Part shown: positions 9,269-19,568 of the stretch, piece by piece
How positions within the stretch are numbered: position 1 is the first letter of the stretch
How the letters are laid out: each line of letters starts with the position of its first letter
Origin: Marinobacter sp.
Lineage (GTDB): Bacteria > Pseudomonadota > Gammaproteobacteria > Pseudomonadales > Oleiphilaceae
Direction of reading: 5' to 3'
Assembly (NCBI GenBank): GCA_018402255.1
Contig: JAGYIS010000004.1
Location: 248,001-312,000 of the forward strand
Length of the DNA stretch: 64,000 nucleotides
Made by a program: the position numbers and the translations under genes
The notes under the pieces: generated by a model
Database searches by the model: none
The model's input: the letters and a program-made list of their open reading frames with translations, nothing else
Told to the model about the DNA's origin: nothing

Positions 9269-12100
9269 TTATCCCCCGGCTTTATTCAACATTGGCTTCA
9301 GGTAGTGTCCGGTGTGCGATGCAGTGACTTCTGCGATGGCTTCCGGCGTGCCTTCAGCGATGATCTGGCCGCCGCCCGAACCACCTTCCGGGCCGAGGTC
9401 GACTATCCAGTCGGCGGTTTTAATAACATCGAGGTTGTGTTCGATGACCACGATGGTGTTGCCATGGTCCCGTAGCCTTTGAAGTACGTTTAGAAGCTGT
9501 TGAATGTCATAGAAGTGCAGGCCTGTAGTTGGCTCGTCCAGGATGTAGAGGGTTTTCCCTGTATCGCGCTTGGAGAGCTCTTTGGCAAGTTTGACCCGCT
9601 GTGCCTCACCACCGGAGAGGGTGACAGCGCTCTGGCCCAGGCGGATGTACGAGAGGCCAACATCGATCAAGGTCTGTAGCTTTCTTGCCAGGAAAGGAAC
9701 CGCATCAAAAAATTCGCGGCCCTCTTCCACTGTCATGTCGAGCACTTCGTGGATGTTTTTGCCCTTGTAGCGGACTTCCAGGGTTTCCCTGTTGTAGCGT
9801 TTGCCTTTGCAGATGTCGCAGGGAACGTACACGTCTGGCAAGAAGTGCATTTCTACTTTGATTACGCCGTCGCCCTGGCAGGCCTCGCAGCGCCCTCCTT
9901 TGACGTTAAACGAAAAGCGCCCTGGCTTGTAGCCTCGGGAGCGCGCTTCCTGGGTGCCAGCAAACAGCTCGCGGATGGGCGTGAACAAGCCGGTGTAAGT
10001 CGCTGGATTTGATCTCGGGGTACGACCGATGGGGCTTTGGTCGATGTCGATGACTTTGTCCAGTTGGTCCAGGCCCTTGAGGCTCTTGTACGGGCCGTGG
10101 CTAAGCGTCGTGGCTTTATTCAGTTTGGTGGCGGCAACCGGGTACAGGGTGCTGTTGATCAGGGTTGATTTACCCGATCCCGATACGCCGGTCACGCAGG
10201 TCATCACGCCGAGCGGTAGAGTCAGTGTCACGTCCTGTAGATTGTTGCCAGTCGCACCGGTCAGCACCAGTGACTTGCCGTTACCCTTATTGCGTATGGT
10301 CGGGATGGCGATTTCTTTGTCGCCGCACAAATACTGGCCGGTCAGCGAGTCCTTGTTGGCGATGATGTCGGCCGGGGTGCCCTTGGCGACCACATGGCCA
10401 CCGTGCACGCCGGCGCCAGGGCCAATATCGATTACGTAATCGGCGGCGCGAATGGCGTCTTCGTCGTGTTCGACCACAATAACAGTGTTGCCAAGGTCCC
10501 GCAGGTGGGTGAGGGTGGTTAACAGGCGATCGTTATCGCGCTGGTGCAGGCCAATGGAGGGCTCGTCCAGAATGTACATAACCCCGACCAGGCCGGCGCC
10601 GATCTGGCTGGCCAGGCGAATACGCTGGGCTTCACCACCGGACAGGGTGTCGGCGCTGCGCTCCAGGGTGAGGTATTCCAGGCCGACGTTGACCAGAAAT
10701 TGAAGGCGCTCACGTACTTCTTTTAGAATCTTCTCGGCAATCTCGCCTTTGCGACCGGGCAGGGCCAGTTCGCTGAAGTAACGATGGGCATCGCCCACGG
10801 GCAGGTGAGTGATGCTGGAGATGTTGCGTTCTTCGATGAACACGTTACGTGCGCTCTGGCGCAGCCTTGAGCCACTGCAGTCTTTGCAGGGCTGGGTGCT
10901 CAGGTTGCGGGCCAGTTCTTCACGCATGCTTTGGGAATCGGTTTCCCGATAACGTCGTTCCAGATTGGGCAGGATGCCTTCGAATGGATGCGCTTTCTCC
11001 ATGATCTGGCCGCGGGAATTGACGTAACGAAAGGGGATGTCTTCGCCATCCGAGCCGTTCAACAGCACGGATTGAAAATTCTCGGGTAGATCCTGCCAGG
11101 GGATTTCAAGGTCGATGCCGTAATGCTCGGCAACACTCGACAACATCTGGAAGTAGTATACGGCCCGTCGGTCCCAGCCTTTGATGGCGCCGGAGGCGAG
11201 GGTCGCTTCCGGATTCTGGATCATCTTTTCGGGATCAAAGAACTGTTTCACCCCCAGTCCGTCGCAGGTCGGGCAGGCGCCAGCCGGGTTGTTGAATGAG
11301 AACAGTTTGGGCTCTAGTTCGCTCAGGGCGTATCCGCATTGGGTACAGGCGTAGCGGGCGGAAAAGGTGTGCTGCTCGCCCGGTCCGGACATGGGTGCTA
11401 CCAGAGCGATACCGTCGGCCAGTTCAAGGGCGGTCTCAAAGCTTTCAGCCAGGCGTTGTTCAAGGCCGGGCTTGACCTTGAAGCGGTCAACGACGACGTC
11501 AATCTGGTGTTTGCGCTTTTTGTCCAGGTCTGGCACATCGTCGATGTCGTACACGGTGCCATCCACTCTCAGTCGGATAAAACCCTGGCTGCGCATGGTA
11601 TCGATAACCTGCAGGTGCTCACCCTTCCGATCCCGGATAATCGGCGCCAGTATCATCAGTTTGCTGTCTTCCGGCATTGCCAGCACCAGGTCCACCATCT
11701 GGCTGACCGTCTGGGCTTCCAGTGGCTGGCCGTGCTCCGGGCACCTGGGCTCGCCAGCGCGGGCGAATAGCAGACGCAGATAATCGTAGATTTCGGTAAT
11801 GGTTCCGACTGTGGAACGCGGGTTGTGCGAGGTCGATTTTTGCTCAATGGAGATGGCCGGCGACAAGCCTTCGATATGATCGATGTCGGGCTTTTCCATC
11901 ATCGACAAAAACTGTCGGGCGTAGGTGGACAGAGATTCCACATAACGCCTCTGGCCCTCGGCATAGAGGGTGTCGAACGCCAGAGAGGATTTGCCAGAGC
12001 CAGACAGACCGGTAATGACAATCAGTTTGTCTCTTGGGATATCCAGGTCGATGTTCTTCAGGTTGTGAGTACGCGCGCCTTTGATCTGGATATGGTCCAT
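9269..12100 (-). CDS. uvrA: UvrABC excision nuclease subunit A
   Basis: 943 residues, the damage sensor of nucleotide excision repair. Two ABC ATPase modules are visible: Walker [14 protein letters not shown] near residue 31 and [12 protein letters not shown] near 640, with signatures [14 protein letters not shown] and [14 protein letters not shown]. Two CxxC zinc modules (CTQCG...CPTCDG near 253-283 and CEACQGDG...CDICKG near 738-766) are complete. It is convergent with rplQ and divergent from the MFS gene. I looked for a LexA box upstream and found none that I trust. Confidence 0.97.
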   Translation of the reverse strand: MDHIQIKGARTHNLKNIDLDIPRDKLIVITGLSGSGKSSLAFDTLYAEGQRRYVESLSTYARQFLSMMEKPDIDHIEGLSPAISIEQKSTSHNPRSTVGTITEIYDYLRLLFARAGEPRCPEHGQPLEAQTVSQMVDLVLAMPEDSKLMILAPIIRDRKGEHLQVIDTMRSQGFIRLRVDGTVYDIDDVPDLDKKRKHQIDVVVDRFKVKPGLEQRLAESFETALELADGIALVAPMSGPGEQHTFSARYACTQCGYALSELEPKLFSFNNPAGACPTCDGLGVKQFFDPEKMIQNPEATLASGAIKGWDRRAVYYFQMLSSVAEHYGIDLEIPWQDLPENFQSVLLNGSDGEDIPFRYVNSRGQIMEKAHPFEGILPNLERRYRETDSQSMREELARNLSTQPCKDCSGSRLRQSARNVFIEERNISSITHLPVGDAHRYFSELALPGRKGEIAEKILKEVRERLQFLVNVGLEYLTLERSADTLSGGEAQRIRLASQIGAGLVGVMYILDEPSIGLHQRDNDRLLTTLTHLRDLGNTVIVVEHDEDAIRAADYVIDIGPGAGVHGGHVVAKGTPADIIANKDSLTGQYLCGDKEIAIPTIRNKGNGKSLVLTGATGNNLQDVTLTLPLGVMTCVTGVSGSGKSTLINSTLYPVAATKLNKATTLSHGPYKSLKGLDQLDKVIDIDQSPIGRTPRSNPATYTGLFTPIRELFAGTQEARSRGYKPGRFSFNVKGGRCEACQGDGVIKVEMHFLPDVYVPCDICKGKRYNRETLEVRYKGKNIHEVLDMTVEEGREFFDAVPFLARKLQTLIDVGLSYIRLGQSAVTLSGGEAQRVKLAKELSKRDTGKTLYILDEPTTGLHFYDIQQLLNVLQRLRDHGNTIVVIEHNLDVIKTADWIVDLGPEGGSGGGQIIAEGTPEAIAEVTASHTGHYLKPMLNKAGG

Positions 12101-12277
12101 AACACCTCGCTTGGTAAAACCGCCAGTATATCGTGTTCTGTCCCCCCCGGGGAAACCGTGGGTTCCTGTCGTGGGGTATGCTGTTCTGGGTAGTCCCTCA
12201 GCACCAGTGCTTCTGGTACAATGCGGCGCCTGCGGCCTCGCCGCTCGTCACATTTCCCTGAATCGGCACTGGAACGC

Positions 12278-13648
12278 ATGAACGCGCTTGAAAAACGCTC
12301 AGTAATGGCTCTGGCTTCGGTATACGCCATGCGTATGCTGGGCCTGTTTATGGTCATGCCGGTGTTCGTGTTGCTCGGTAGCGACTTGCAGGGTGCAACG
12401 CCTGCGTTGATCGGGTTTGCCATCGGCGCCTACGGCCTGAGCCAGGCGTTGTTACAGGTCCCCTTTGGTCTGTTGTCTGACCGGGTTGGCCGCAAGCGCA
12501 TGATCTACATCGGCCTGGTGTTGTTTGCTGCCGGCAGCTTGCTGGCCGCTGCCACGGATTCCATATACGTTGTAATCGCTGGACGGATTCTTCAGGGTGC
12601 CGGTGCCATTGCCAGTGTGCTTATGGCTTTACTGAGTGATCTCACCCGAGAGGAAGAACGCACCAAGGCGATGGCCATGGTGGGTATCACCATTGGGTTG
12701 TCCTTCTCGGTATCGCTGGTGGCTGGCCCCCTTCTGGGCGCGGTGTGGGGTCTTTCCGGCATATTCTACGCGACCGCCGTGTTGGCCCTGGTGGCCTTGG
12801 TCATCGTCGCGAAGGTGGTGCCGACGCCCCATGGTCACAAGTTCAGTGTCGAAACTCATCCAACTCGAGAAATGGTCGGCCGGGTGTTGAATGATGGCCG
12901 ACTGTTGAGGCTGGATTTCGGGATTTTCGCCCTGCATTTTGCCTTAACGGCCTTGTTTCTGGTGTTCCCCACCATGCTGCAGGAAGAGCTCGGCTTGGCT
13001 GGGGGTTCCCACTGGTGGTTTTACCTCACGGTAATGGTGACCTCTTTCTTTGCCATGGTTCCCTTTATAATCATTGGTGAGAAACGGCGGAAAATGAAAC
13101 CGGTATTGTGTGGTGCCATTGCATTGCTGACACTGGCAACCGCAGCGCTGACAGCGATCGGTCAGAGTTTGTGGGTAGCCTGGGCGGTGCTGTTCTTCTT
13201 TTTTATGGCGTTCAATCTGCTTGAGGCAAGCCTGCCTTCGCTAATCAGCAAAGAGGCTCCGGCGGCCAGCAAGGGCACGGCCATGGGTGTCTATTCGACC
13301 TCTCAGTTTTTCGGGGCATTCCTGGGCGGTGCCCTGGGTGGCTATTTGCTGCAGTCGGTCGGTGTGGCGGGCGTGCTCTGGTTGATGGCAGCGTTTCTTG
13401 CGCTCTGGTTATTGCTGGCCTTGACCATGCCCACGCCAACCTATACGTCGAGTTTTGTTGTTCAGTTAAAAGACGTGATGGCCCCGGACTTTGATGAAAT
13501 TGATCATCGCCTGCGGCATATGCCGGGCGTTCAGGACGTGGTGATTGTAAAGGAAGCCTGTGCTGCTTATTTGAAAGTCGACAAGCAGCATTTTCATGAA
13601 GATCAGCTTGCGCACTTTGAGTTTGTGCGGCAGGGTAATGGTTCTTAA
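12278..13648 (+). CDS. MFS transporter with a C-terminal cytosolic tail
   Basis: 456 residues from ATG 12278. Twelve hydrophobic segments and the MFS motif A between helices 2 and 3 ([14 protein letters not shown], about 65-78) identify a major facilitator permease. About 65 residues follow the last helix ([16 protein letters not shown] onwards) and could form a small ferredoxin-like domain. The same uvrA-MFS-ssb order is known from Pseudomonas, where this gene is unnamed. The substrate cannot be told from sequence. It lies 57 bases upstream of ssb and may share its transcript. Confidence 0.88.
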   Translation: MNALEKRSVMALASVYAMRMLGLFMVMPVFVLLGSDLQGATPALIGFAIGAYGLSQALLQVPFGLLSDRVGRKRMIYIGLVLFAAGSLLAAATDSIYVVIAGRILQGAGAIASVLMALLSDLTREEERTKAMAMVGITIGLSFSVSLVAGPLLGAVWGLSGIFYATAVLALVALVIVAKVVPTPHGHKFSVETHPTREMVGRVLNDGRLLRLDFGIFALHFALTALFLVFPTMLQEELGLAGGSHWWFYLTVMVTSFFAMVPFIIIGEKRRKMKPVLCGAIALLTLATAALTAIGQSLWVAWAVLFFFFMAFNLLEASLPSLISKEAPAASKGTAMGVYSTSQFFGAFLGGALGGYLLQSVGVAGVLWLMAAFLALWLLLALTMPTPTYTSSFVVQLKDVMAPDFDEIDHRLRHMPGVQDVVIVKEACAAYLKVDKQHFHEDQLAHFEFVRQGNGS

Positions 13649-13704
13649 ACACAGGATGCGTGCAAGGAAGGCACGTGTTGGGCAAAAACGATCAGGAGCA
13701 GACG

Positions 13705-14250
13705 ATGGCACGAGGCATAAACAAGGTAATTCTCATCGGCAATCTGGGTCAGGATCCGGATACCCGTTACACCCCGAACGGCAACGCGGTTGTTAACCTC
13801 AACCTGGCTACCGATGAAAGTTACAAGGATCGTCAGACCGGGCAGATGGTGCCAAGAACGGAATGGCATCGGATTGTGCTGTTTGGCAAAGTGGCCGAAG
13901 TGGCCGGTCAATACCTGCGCAAAGGCTCCAAGGTGTATATCGAAGGTCGCCTGCAAACCCGCAAATGGCAGAACAAAGAAGGGCAGGACGTATACACCAC
14001 CGAGATTGTGGTCGACATTAATGGGCAGATGCAGATGCTGGATAGCCGCGGTGGCGAAGGCGGCATGAATCAGGGTGCCCCCCAAGGCCGTCCGCAGCAG
14101 CAATCACAGCCTCAGGGCCAGTACAACGCGCCGGCCCAGAATCAGGGTGGCCAGCCGGCTCAGTCGGGCGGCTACAGTCAACAGGGTCAGCCCCAGGGTG
14201 GCGGTATGCCGGAACCGATTGACGATTTTGATGACGACATTCCGTTCTGA
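13705..14250 (+). CDS. ssb: Single-stranded DNA-binding protein
   Basis: 181 residues from ATG 13705 ([22 protein letters not shown]), with CAGGAGCAGACG as ribosome binding site. The OB-fold fills residues 1-110. A Gln/Gly/Pro-rich linker (about 115-168) leads to the acidic tip DDFDDDIPF, which recruits repair and replication partners. Monomers form a tetramer on ssDNA. The gene ends before a clear intrinsic terminator. Confidence 0.97.
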   Translation: MARGINKVILIGNLGQDPDTRYTPNGNAVVNLNLATDESYKDRQTGQMVPRTEWHRIVLFGKVAEVAGQYLRKGSKVYIEGRLQTRKWQNKEGQDVYTTEIVVDINGQMQMLDSRGGEGGMNQGAPQGRPQQQSQPQGQYNAPAQNQGGQPAQSGGYSQQGQPQGGGMPEPIDDFDDDIPF

Positions 14251-14276
14251 CATTCGCCCGGAATGCCTGTACGCTG

Positions 14277-14304
14277 AAAGCCTGCGATGATCGCAGGCTT
14301 TTTT
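14277..14304 (+). terminator. Intrinsic terminator after ssb
   Basis: AAAGCCTGCGA-TGA-TCGCAGGCTTT followed by TTTT: an 11-pair stem with a three-base loop and a T run of seven. It separates ssb from the MSHA operon. The 175 bases after it, up to the mshI start, carry no recognised gene; a TTGACA at 14428-14433 is a possible -35 element but no good -10 is placed for it. Confidence 0.88.
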
Positions 14305-14480
14305 GTTACAGACTTGCAAAATCTCCGTGAAATCAACAAAAAGAACCTAGAGTTACGTTCACTTTCTCATCTATCATGTAAGACTGTGTAAAAGTCGCTG
14401 ATAATTTGAACACCTCGCACTCTTCGGTTGACACTTCAACTGAATAACAGAGTCTTGGTATTGCCAGGGAACTGATCATC

Positions 14481-15401
14481 CTGAACTCCGTCGTTGCTAC
14501 CTTTAAAAAACTGATCGGGCGTGGGTCTGCCGGAAGTCCGGTATGCCTTGAGGTTCGCCCTGACGGCATTGCCTGGGCGAAGAATTCGGGCGCGGCAGGT
14601 CAGGCGATGGGTTTTGTTGAGTGCTTGCCCGCCAGGCGACAGGAAACCCTGAATCAACTGGTTGCGGACAATGGCTGGGGCGATGCTCCTGCGACGCTTG
14701 TGTTACCGATTGATCAATACCAGGTATTCCAGGTTGAGCGCCCGGAGGGCGTTGACGACAGTGAGTTGGCCGACGCGCTGAAGTGGAAGCTGAAAGATTT
14801 CCTCGATTTCAGTCCGTCTGATGCGGTTTCGGATGTGTTTATGTTTCCGAAAGAGGCTGCTCGTGGTCGGGGGCCGTTGGTCAATGTGGTCGCCGCTCGC
14901 AAGTCGTTGGTGCAGGAGCTGATCGATCTGGTGTTGGAGTCCGGACTGGCGCTGGACAAGATAGACATCGCCGAGCTGGCACTGAGAAATCTGGCGGCGC
15001 GGCTTGATACGGCTAGTCGCGGGGTGGCACTGGTGCATCTGCGCGATCGTTATGGGCAGATGGTGATCTGCCAGGGCGACACCTTGTATCTGTCACGGAA
15101 GCTGGAATTGTCTTACGACGACCTTCGGGATGCGTCCAGTCAGGAAAATGCCGTGCAGTCCCTGGCGCTGGAAATTCAGCGATCCATGGATTATTTCGAA
15201 AGCCAGCTTGGCCAGGTGCCACCGTCAACGATTCGGCTGGTGGCCCGGGATACTGTATTACCGCTCAACTCGATGCTGTCCTCTTACATGGCAGCCGGGA
15301 TTGACGTGCCAGACTGGAACGAATTTGGCTTAACGGAAGAGCTCGACAGCCGTTGCCTGCCCGCGTGGAGTGCTGCGCTTGGCCAGGGGAGTGCGGCCTG
15401 A
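14481..15401 (+). CDS. mshI: MSHA biogenesis protein MshI (PilM-like), non-canonical start
   Basis: About 306 residues if started at CTG 14481. The reading frame is open from 14448 and the coding sense is clear well upstream of the first ATG (14607): LNSVVATFKKLIGRG, then VCLEVRPDGIAWAKN. No ATG, GTG or TTG occurs in that stretch, so CTG 14481 or ATC 14478, behind AGGGA at 14466-14470, are the best candidates. The protein resembles the actin-like PilM/MshI ATPase that builds the inner-membrane platform of the mannose-sensitive haemagglutinin pilus. Its stop overlaps the next start (TGATG). Confidence 0.8.
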   Translation: MNSVVATFKKLIGRGSAGSPVCLEVRPDGIAWAKNSGAAGQAMGFVECLPARRQETLNQLVADNGWGDAPATLVLPIDQYQVFQVERPEGVDDSELADALKWKLKDFLDFSPSDAVSDVFMFPKEAARGRGPLVNVVAARKSLVQELIDLVLESGLALDKIDIAELALRNLAARLDTASRGVALVHLRDRYGQMVICQGDTLYLSRKLELSYDDLRDASSQENAVQSLALEIQRSMDYFESQLGQVPPSTIRLVARDTVLPLNSMLSSYMAAGIDVPDWNEFGLTEELDSRCLPAWSAALGQGSAA

Positions 15402-16015
15402 TGAAGCAACAGGTTAACCTTTACACCGCTGAGATGCGGCCGAGAAAGCTGCGCCTGAGTGCCGGAGCGGCATTGGCGTTGGTGGTTCTGGTGGCGGTGA
15501 CTCTGGTGGGCGTGATGGCCTTCGGGCATTGGCAAAATCAGCAGCTGGAGCAGCAGGTGCAGAGGCTTCAGCAGCAAAATCAGAGCCTTGAACAGGCAGT
15601 TGCAAGCATGACGGCCCAGGTACAGGCCCGACTGCCAGATCCCGAGCTGGAGGCGGCGCTGGAACGAGTCAGCGAAACCATCGCTCGTCGGCAGCGGCTG
15701 CTGGATCGGGTTGAGGGTTTGACCGGCAATAACCATAACGGGTTTTCGGGGCGAATGTCGGCACTGGCCCGGCAGATTCCGGGAGATCTGTGGCTGACTT
15801 CGGTGCGCTTGCAGTCGGTTCCGGCCACGATGAGTCTGGAGGGGCGAACCCGTTCGGCGGATCTGGTGCCCTATTACCTGGAAAGACTGGGTGATGAGCC
15901 TGCGTTTATCGGTGAGACATTTAGCGGCTTCCGTCTGGGGCGCGCTGATGAAGAGTCCTCCCGCCAATGGGTGGAATTTCGGGTGGCGACAGAAGCGCAG
16001 GCAGGGGGTGGTTGA
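15401..16015 (+). CDS. MSHA biogenesis PilN-like protein
   Basis: 204 residues: short cytoplasmic start MKQQVNLYTAEMRPRKLRL, one membrane segment (about 25-45), then a coiled-coil rich in Gln and Glu (45-75) and a periplasmic domain. This is the PilN topology, and the N-terminal QVNLY motif is the part that docks on PilM. In Shewanella-type loci the equivalent is sometimes called MshI2. Both ends overlap its neighbours by one base, so translation is coupled. Confidence 0.8.
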   Translation: MKQQVNLYTAEMRPRKLRLSAGAALALVVLVAVTLVGVMAFGHWQNQQLEQQVQRLQQQNQSLEQAVASMTAQVQARLPDPELEAALERVSETIARRQRLLDRVEGLTGNNHNGFSGRMSALARQIPGDLWLTSVRLQSVPATMSLEGRTRSADLVPYYLERLGDEPAFIGETFSGFRLGRADEESSRQWVEFRVATEAQAGGG

Positions 16016-16689
16016 TGAGTAAAATGACCGAAACCCTCAGCACAGCCGGCCAGTGGTACAACGATCGCCCCATTCGCGAGCGGGCTCTGATGATTGTGAC
16101 CGCCTGTGTCCTGGTGTTTGTGTTGGGCTGGGAACTTGTTGTGGCGCCAGTGGAAGCCAGGCAGCAACAGCTCGACAACCGATTGCAATCGCTGTCTGCT
16201 GAGCGTGATGCACTGCTCAGTCAGCAGCAAACCCTGAACGGCCAGCTCACCAGCGATCCGTCTGAGGAATTGCGCCAGCGCCTGACAGCTCGGCAAGGTC
16301 GCCTGGACCGGCTGGATCAACAAATTACTGAAACCGCCGGTCAATTAATCGCACCCAGGGATATGGTGGCACTGCTACGGACCATGTTGTCGGCCCAGCA
16401 ACAGCTGGAGCTGGAGTCTATGGTGCTAATGGCCCCGGTGCCGGTGTTCGATGGTGGACAAGTGAGCAATGAAGAGGCCGAGCCCGAGCCACTGCTGTAT
16501 GCCCATGACGTAGAGCTGAAAATACAGGGCAGTTATCTCGATGTGCTGGCTTATTTGCAGAGGCTTGAGGCCATGGATGAGCGTCTGGGGTGGATGCAAC
16601 TGGAATATCAGGCCGGCACCTGGCCCAAGGGTGAGGCCAGCATTCGCGTGCGAACGTTAAGTCTTGAAGCCGCCTGGCTGGGAGTGTGA
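16015..16689 (+). CDS. mshJ: MSHA biogenesis protein MshJ (PilO-like)
   Basis: 224 residues from ATG 16015. One membrane segment (about 25-45, ALMIVTACVLVFVLGWELVV) is followed by a long coiled-coil (QQQLDNRLQSLSAERDALL) and a ferredoxin-like periplasmic part near 160-215. PilO/MshJ proteins pair with the PilN-like protein to align the secretin with the inner-membrane motor. It is the third gene of an uninterrupted, overlapping series. Confidence 0.82.
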   Translation: MSKMTETLSTAGQWYNDRPIRERALMIVTACVLVFVLGWELVVAPVEARQQQLDNRLQSLSAERDALLSQQQTLNGQLTSDPSEELRQRLTARQGRLDRLDQQITETAGQLIAPRDMVALLRTMLSAQQQLELESMVLMAPVPVFDGGQVSNEEAEPEPLLYAHDVELKIQGSYLDVLAYLQRLEAMDERLGWMQLEYQAGTWPKGEASIRVRTLSLEAAWLGV

Positions 16690-16690
16690 G

Positions 16691-17020
16691 ATGACAATCC
16701 AACGGCTCTGGCAACAATTGCTGGTATTGGTGTTACTGGTTAGCCCGGCCGCCCATGCCCTGCAGGACCCGACCCGGCCGCCCGGCAGCGCTGCCCATTC
16801 GGCCACGGTTGAGCCAGCGCGGGATTTGCAACTGGGCTCCATTCTGTTGAGCGCCCAGCGGCGGGTTGCGGTGATCGGTGGTGTCGCCCTGCAAGAGGGT
16901 GACAGCCACGACGGCGTGCGGGTTCGCCATATCTATAGCGATCGGGTTGAAGTAACAGACCGCGGCCAGCCAAGAGTGCTGTATCCGGAACCGTTGCCCC
17001 AGGTGCGGAAAATTCCATGA
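16691..17020 (+). CDS. mshK: MSHA biogenesis protein MshK (PilP/GspC-like)
   Basis: 109 residues. A signal peptide or anchor (LWQQLLVLVLLVSPAAHA) is followed by LQDPTRPPG, the usual MshK motif, and a small HR-like domain (LQLGSILLSAQRRVAVIGGVALQEGD). It probably links the PilN/PilO-like pair to secretin MshL across the periplasm. It starts one base after mshJ and its stop overlaps the mshL start by four bases (ATGA). Confidence 0.8.
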   Translation: MTIQRLWQQLLVLVLLVSPAAHALQDPTRPPGSAAHSATVEPARDLQLGSILLSAQRRVAVIGGVALQEGDSHDGVRVRHIYSDRVEVTDRGQPRVLYPEPLPQVRKIP

Positions 17021-18729
17021 CAGACATACGGACGACGATGACAACAATCAGACCTTTTGCCGCTGCGTTGCTTTCACTGGCGCTGGCGGCCTGTGCCAAT
17101 AACCCGCTGATGCGCACCGCAACCGCTACCTCTTCAGACGTTGCCGATCAGATCGACCAGGCACTGGAAGAGGCGGAGCAACAATCCGCGGCCCGCGCGT
17201 CAGAGTCTGCCGGTCAACGCCAGCCGACCGCGGCGGATATCAGCAGCCAACTGCTACCGCCACTTGCCAGCGCCCGGGAGCAAGACGACCGGTTTGACGT
17301 GAACGCCCGAGGCATCCCTGCTGCCAGTTTCTTTGAGGCACTGGTTGAAGGCACACGTTTTAATGTTGTGGTCCACCCAGGTGTTGCCACCACCGTCGAT
17401 CTGCGTTTGAACGACGTCACCGTGCCAGAAGTAATGGACATCGCAGCCGATCTTTATGGTCTCGACATACAGCGCAATGGTCGTTTGTTCCGGGTGGCGG
17501 CCGACAGCGTGCAAACCCAGTTGTTCCCGATCGATTACCTGCATTTCAAGCGTCGCGGTGGCTCTGAAACGCGAGTCAGTTCTGGTCAGGTCAGCAGCGC
17601 TCGCGGCAGCAACAGCGGAACCGGAACCAGAGCCAGTGATAACAACACGGGCAGTGAAACAAGAAACCTGGTCGGCACCACCATCTCCACCGAGACGGAA
17701 TCTGATTTCTGGGAGGATATCCGCCAAGCTCTGACCATGGTGGTTGGCGACGATGGCCAGATAGTGGTCAATCCGGGCGCTGGGCTGGTTATGGTCCGAG
17801 CGGGCTCAGATGATTTACGCCTGGTTGAGGATTATCTGCGTCAGACCGAGCTGATCATGCAGCGTCAGGTCGTGCTGGAAGCGCGGATTCTGGAAGTAAC
17901 CCTGAACGATGGTTATCAGCAAGGCATCAACTGGGCTGACGTACAGAGTTCTGCGGGCCGGGCGAATTACTTCACGGCGCAGTCGTTGGCTGGCCAGCCC
18001 ATTCGCACGCCGGATATCGGCGGCCTGTTTTCGGCAGCCGTCAGTGCCGGCGATTTCACCGGTGTGATCCAGTTGCTGGGAGAGCAGGGCAATGTGCAGA
18101 TTCTGTCCAGCCCAAGAATTTCCACCATCAACAATCAGAAGGCCGTAATCAAAGTCGGAACCGACGAGTTCTTTGTGACCGATATCGATTTCGATGACAA
18201 CAACTCTGCGGTTACCGCCACCGACCGCACCTCTACCTCGGTAGAGTTGACGCCGTTTTTCTCGGGTATCTCGCTGGATGTAACGCCACAGATCTCTGAG
18301 AGTGGCGCGATTACCTTGCATGTGCACCCCTCCGTCAGTGAAGTGAATGATCAGGAGAAGGTCATTACCATTGGTGAGCGAGATGTCACCTTGCCGCTGG
18401 CCCGGAGCACAGTTCGGGAAACCGACAGCGTGATCCGCGCCGAGAGCGGTCAGATCGTGGTGATTGGTGGCCTGATCCAGAACACCAGTGAAGACGTCAG
18501 TTCTGCGGTTCCTTTCCTGAGTGATATCCCGCTGGTGGGTGAGCTGTTCAAGCAGCGCCGGTTTGAAGCCCGTAAAAGTGAGCTGGTTATCCTGCTGCGC
18601 CCGGTGGTGGCGGAAGCTGGCCTGATGCAGGCGGATATCAGCGCCAGTCGGGAGCGCATGAATGTGCTCAGAGATTTGCTGAACTCTGCCGACTCCGTTA
18701 AACCTCAGGCTGAGACTGCTCCCCGCTGA
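17017..18729 (+). CDS. mshL: MSHA pilus secretin MshL
   Basis: 570 residues. The N-terminus ends in the lipobox LAAC (Cys26), so it is an outer-membrane lipoprotein secretin. An STN-like domain (about 90-165) is followed by a Ser/Thr/Gly-rich loop (188-215), N-domains and the secretin core, ending with VPFLSDIPLVGELFK and ELVILLRPVV near 505-540. It forms the outer-membrane gate for the MSHA pilus. A second in-frame start at 17038 would also keep the lipobox. Confidence 0.92.
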   Translation: MTDIRTTMTTIRPFAAALLSLALAACANNPLMRTATATSSDVADQIDQALEEAEQQSAARASESAGQRQPTAADISSQLLPPLASAREQDDRFDVNARGIPAASFFEALVEGTRFNVVVHPGVATTVDLRLNDVTVPEVMDIAADLYGLDIQRNGRLFRVAADSVQTQLFPIDYLHFKRRGGSETRVSSGQVSSARGSNSGTGTRASDNNTGSETRNLVGTTISTETESDFWEDIRQALTMVVGDDGQIVVNPGAGLVMVRAGSDDLRLVEDYLRQTELIMQRQVVLEARILEVTLNDGYQQGINWADVQSSAGRANYFTAQSLAGQPIRTPDIGGLFSAAVSAGDFTGVIQLLGEQGNVQILSSPRISTINNQKAVIKVGTDEFFVTDIDFDDNNSAVTATDRTSTSVELTPFFSGISLDVTPQISESGAITLHVHPSVSEVNDQEKVITIGERDVTLPLARSTVRETDSVIRAESGQIVVIGGLIQNTSEDVSSAVPFLSDIPLVGELFKQRRFEARKSELVILLRPVVAEAGLMQADISASRERMNVLRDLLNSADSVKPQAETAPR

Positions 18730-19568
18730 TGTACGAAAGCCATTTTGGACTGCAGGAAGCACCGTTCGCACTGACGCCCAACACCCGGTACTTTCTCCGG
18801 GCGCCCAGTCATGCTGATGCGCTGGAGTTACTGCTGGTGGCTTTGCAACAGCGGGAAGGGTTTATCAAAGTGACCGGCGAGGTCGGTACCGGCAAGACCC
18901 TTTTGTGCCGGTTGTTGCTCAATGAACTCGACAAAAGTGCTTGCACTGCATATATCCCCAATCCGCATTTACCACCAGACACGCTTTACGAGGCGGTCGC
19001 CGAAGAGTTGGGCGTCGATGTTACCCGGTGCGACAACGTGCACCAGATTCTCAAGGCTCTGAATCAGCGCCTGATTGCCCTGGCACTGGAACACACCCCG
19101 GCGGTATTGGTGATTGATGAAGCCCAGGCCATGCCGGAAGAAACCATCGAAGCACTGCGCCTGTTGACCAATCTTGAAACCGAAAGCACCCGACTGCTTC
19201 AGATCGTGTTGTTTGGTCAGCCGGAGCTGGATGCGGTGCTTGCCAAAGAGAGCCTGCGCCAGCTGCGCCAGCGCATTACTTTCCAGACCCGGCTGCAGCC
19301 GTTGGGTTACGACTCGGTGGGGCAGTATCTGCGGCATAGACTGGCTCAGGCCGGCTATAACGGCGCTGACATCTTCGCGCCAGCGGCATTAAAAGTGATC
19401 TGGCGGTCGTCGGGCGGTATTCCGCGGCTGGTCAACATACTGGCCCATAAGTCCATGCTCGCGGCCTGGGGCCGGGGGGAGCGTCTGGTTGTCCGGAAAC
19501 ACGCCCTGCAGGCGGTAAAAGATACTGAAAGTGCTCAACCAGTTTCCTGGTTAAGGAGGTGGGTGTGA
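18729..19568 (+). CDS. mshM: MSHA biogenesis AAA ATPase MshM (GspA/ExeA-like)
   Basis: 279 residues beginning MYESHFGLQEAPFALTPNTRYF, a motif shared by ExeA-type ATPases. Walker A is GEVGTGKT at 50-57 and Walker B is AVLVIDEAQ near 120. ExeA-like proteins use ATP to help place the secretin through peptidoglycan. The start overlaps the mshL stop. It ends inside the mshN start region. Confidence 0.9.
   Translation: MYESHFGLQEAPFALTPNTRYFLRAPSHADALELLLVALQQREGFIKVTGEVGTGKTLLCRLLLNELDKSACTAYIPNPHLPPDTLYEAVAEELGVDVTRCDNVHQILKALNQRLIALALEHTPAVLVIDEAQAMPEETIEALRLLTNLETESTRLLQIVLFGQPELDAVLAKESLRQLRQRITFQTRLQPLGYDSVGQYLRHRLAQAGYNGADIFAPAALKVIWRSSGGIPRLVNILAHKSMLAAWGRGERLVVRKHALQAVKDTESAQPVSWLRRWV

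Noticed and set aside
12101..12277. LexA (SOS) box upstream of uvrA
   Set aside because: CAGTATATCGTGTTCTG has the half-sites in the wrong order, and no CTG-N10-CAG match of quality was found.
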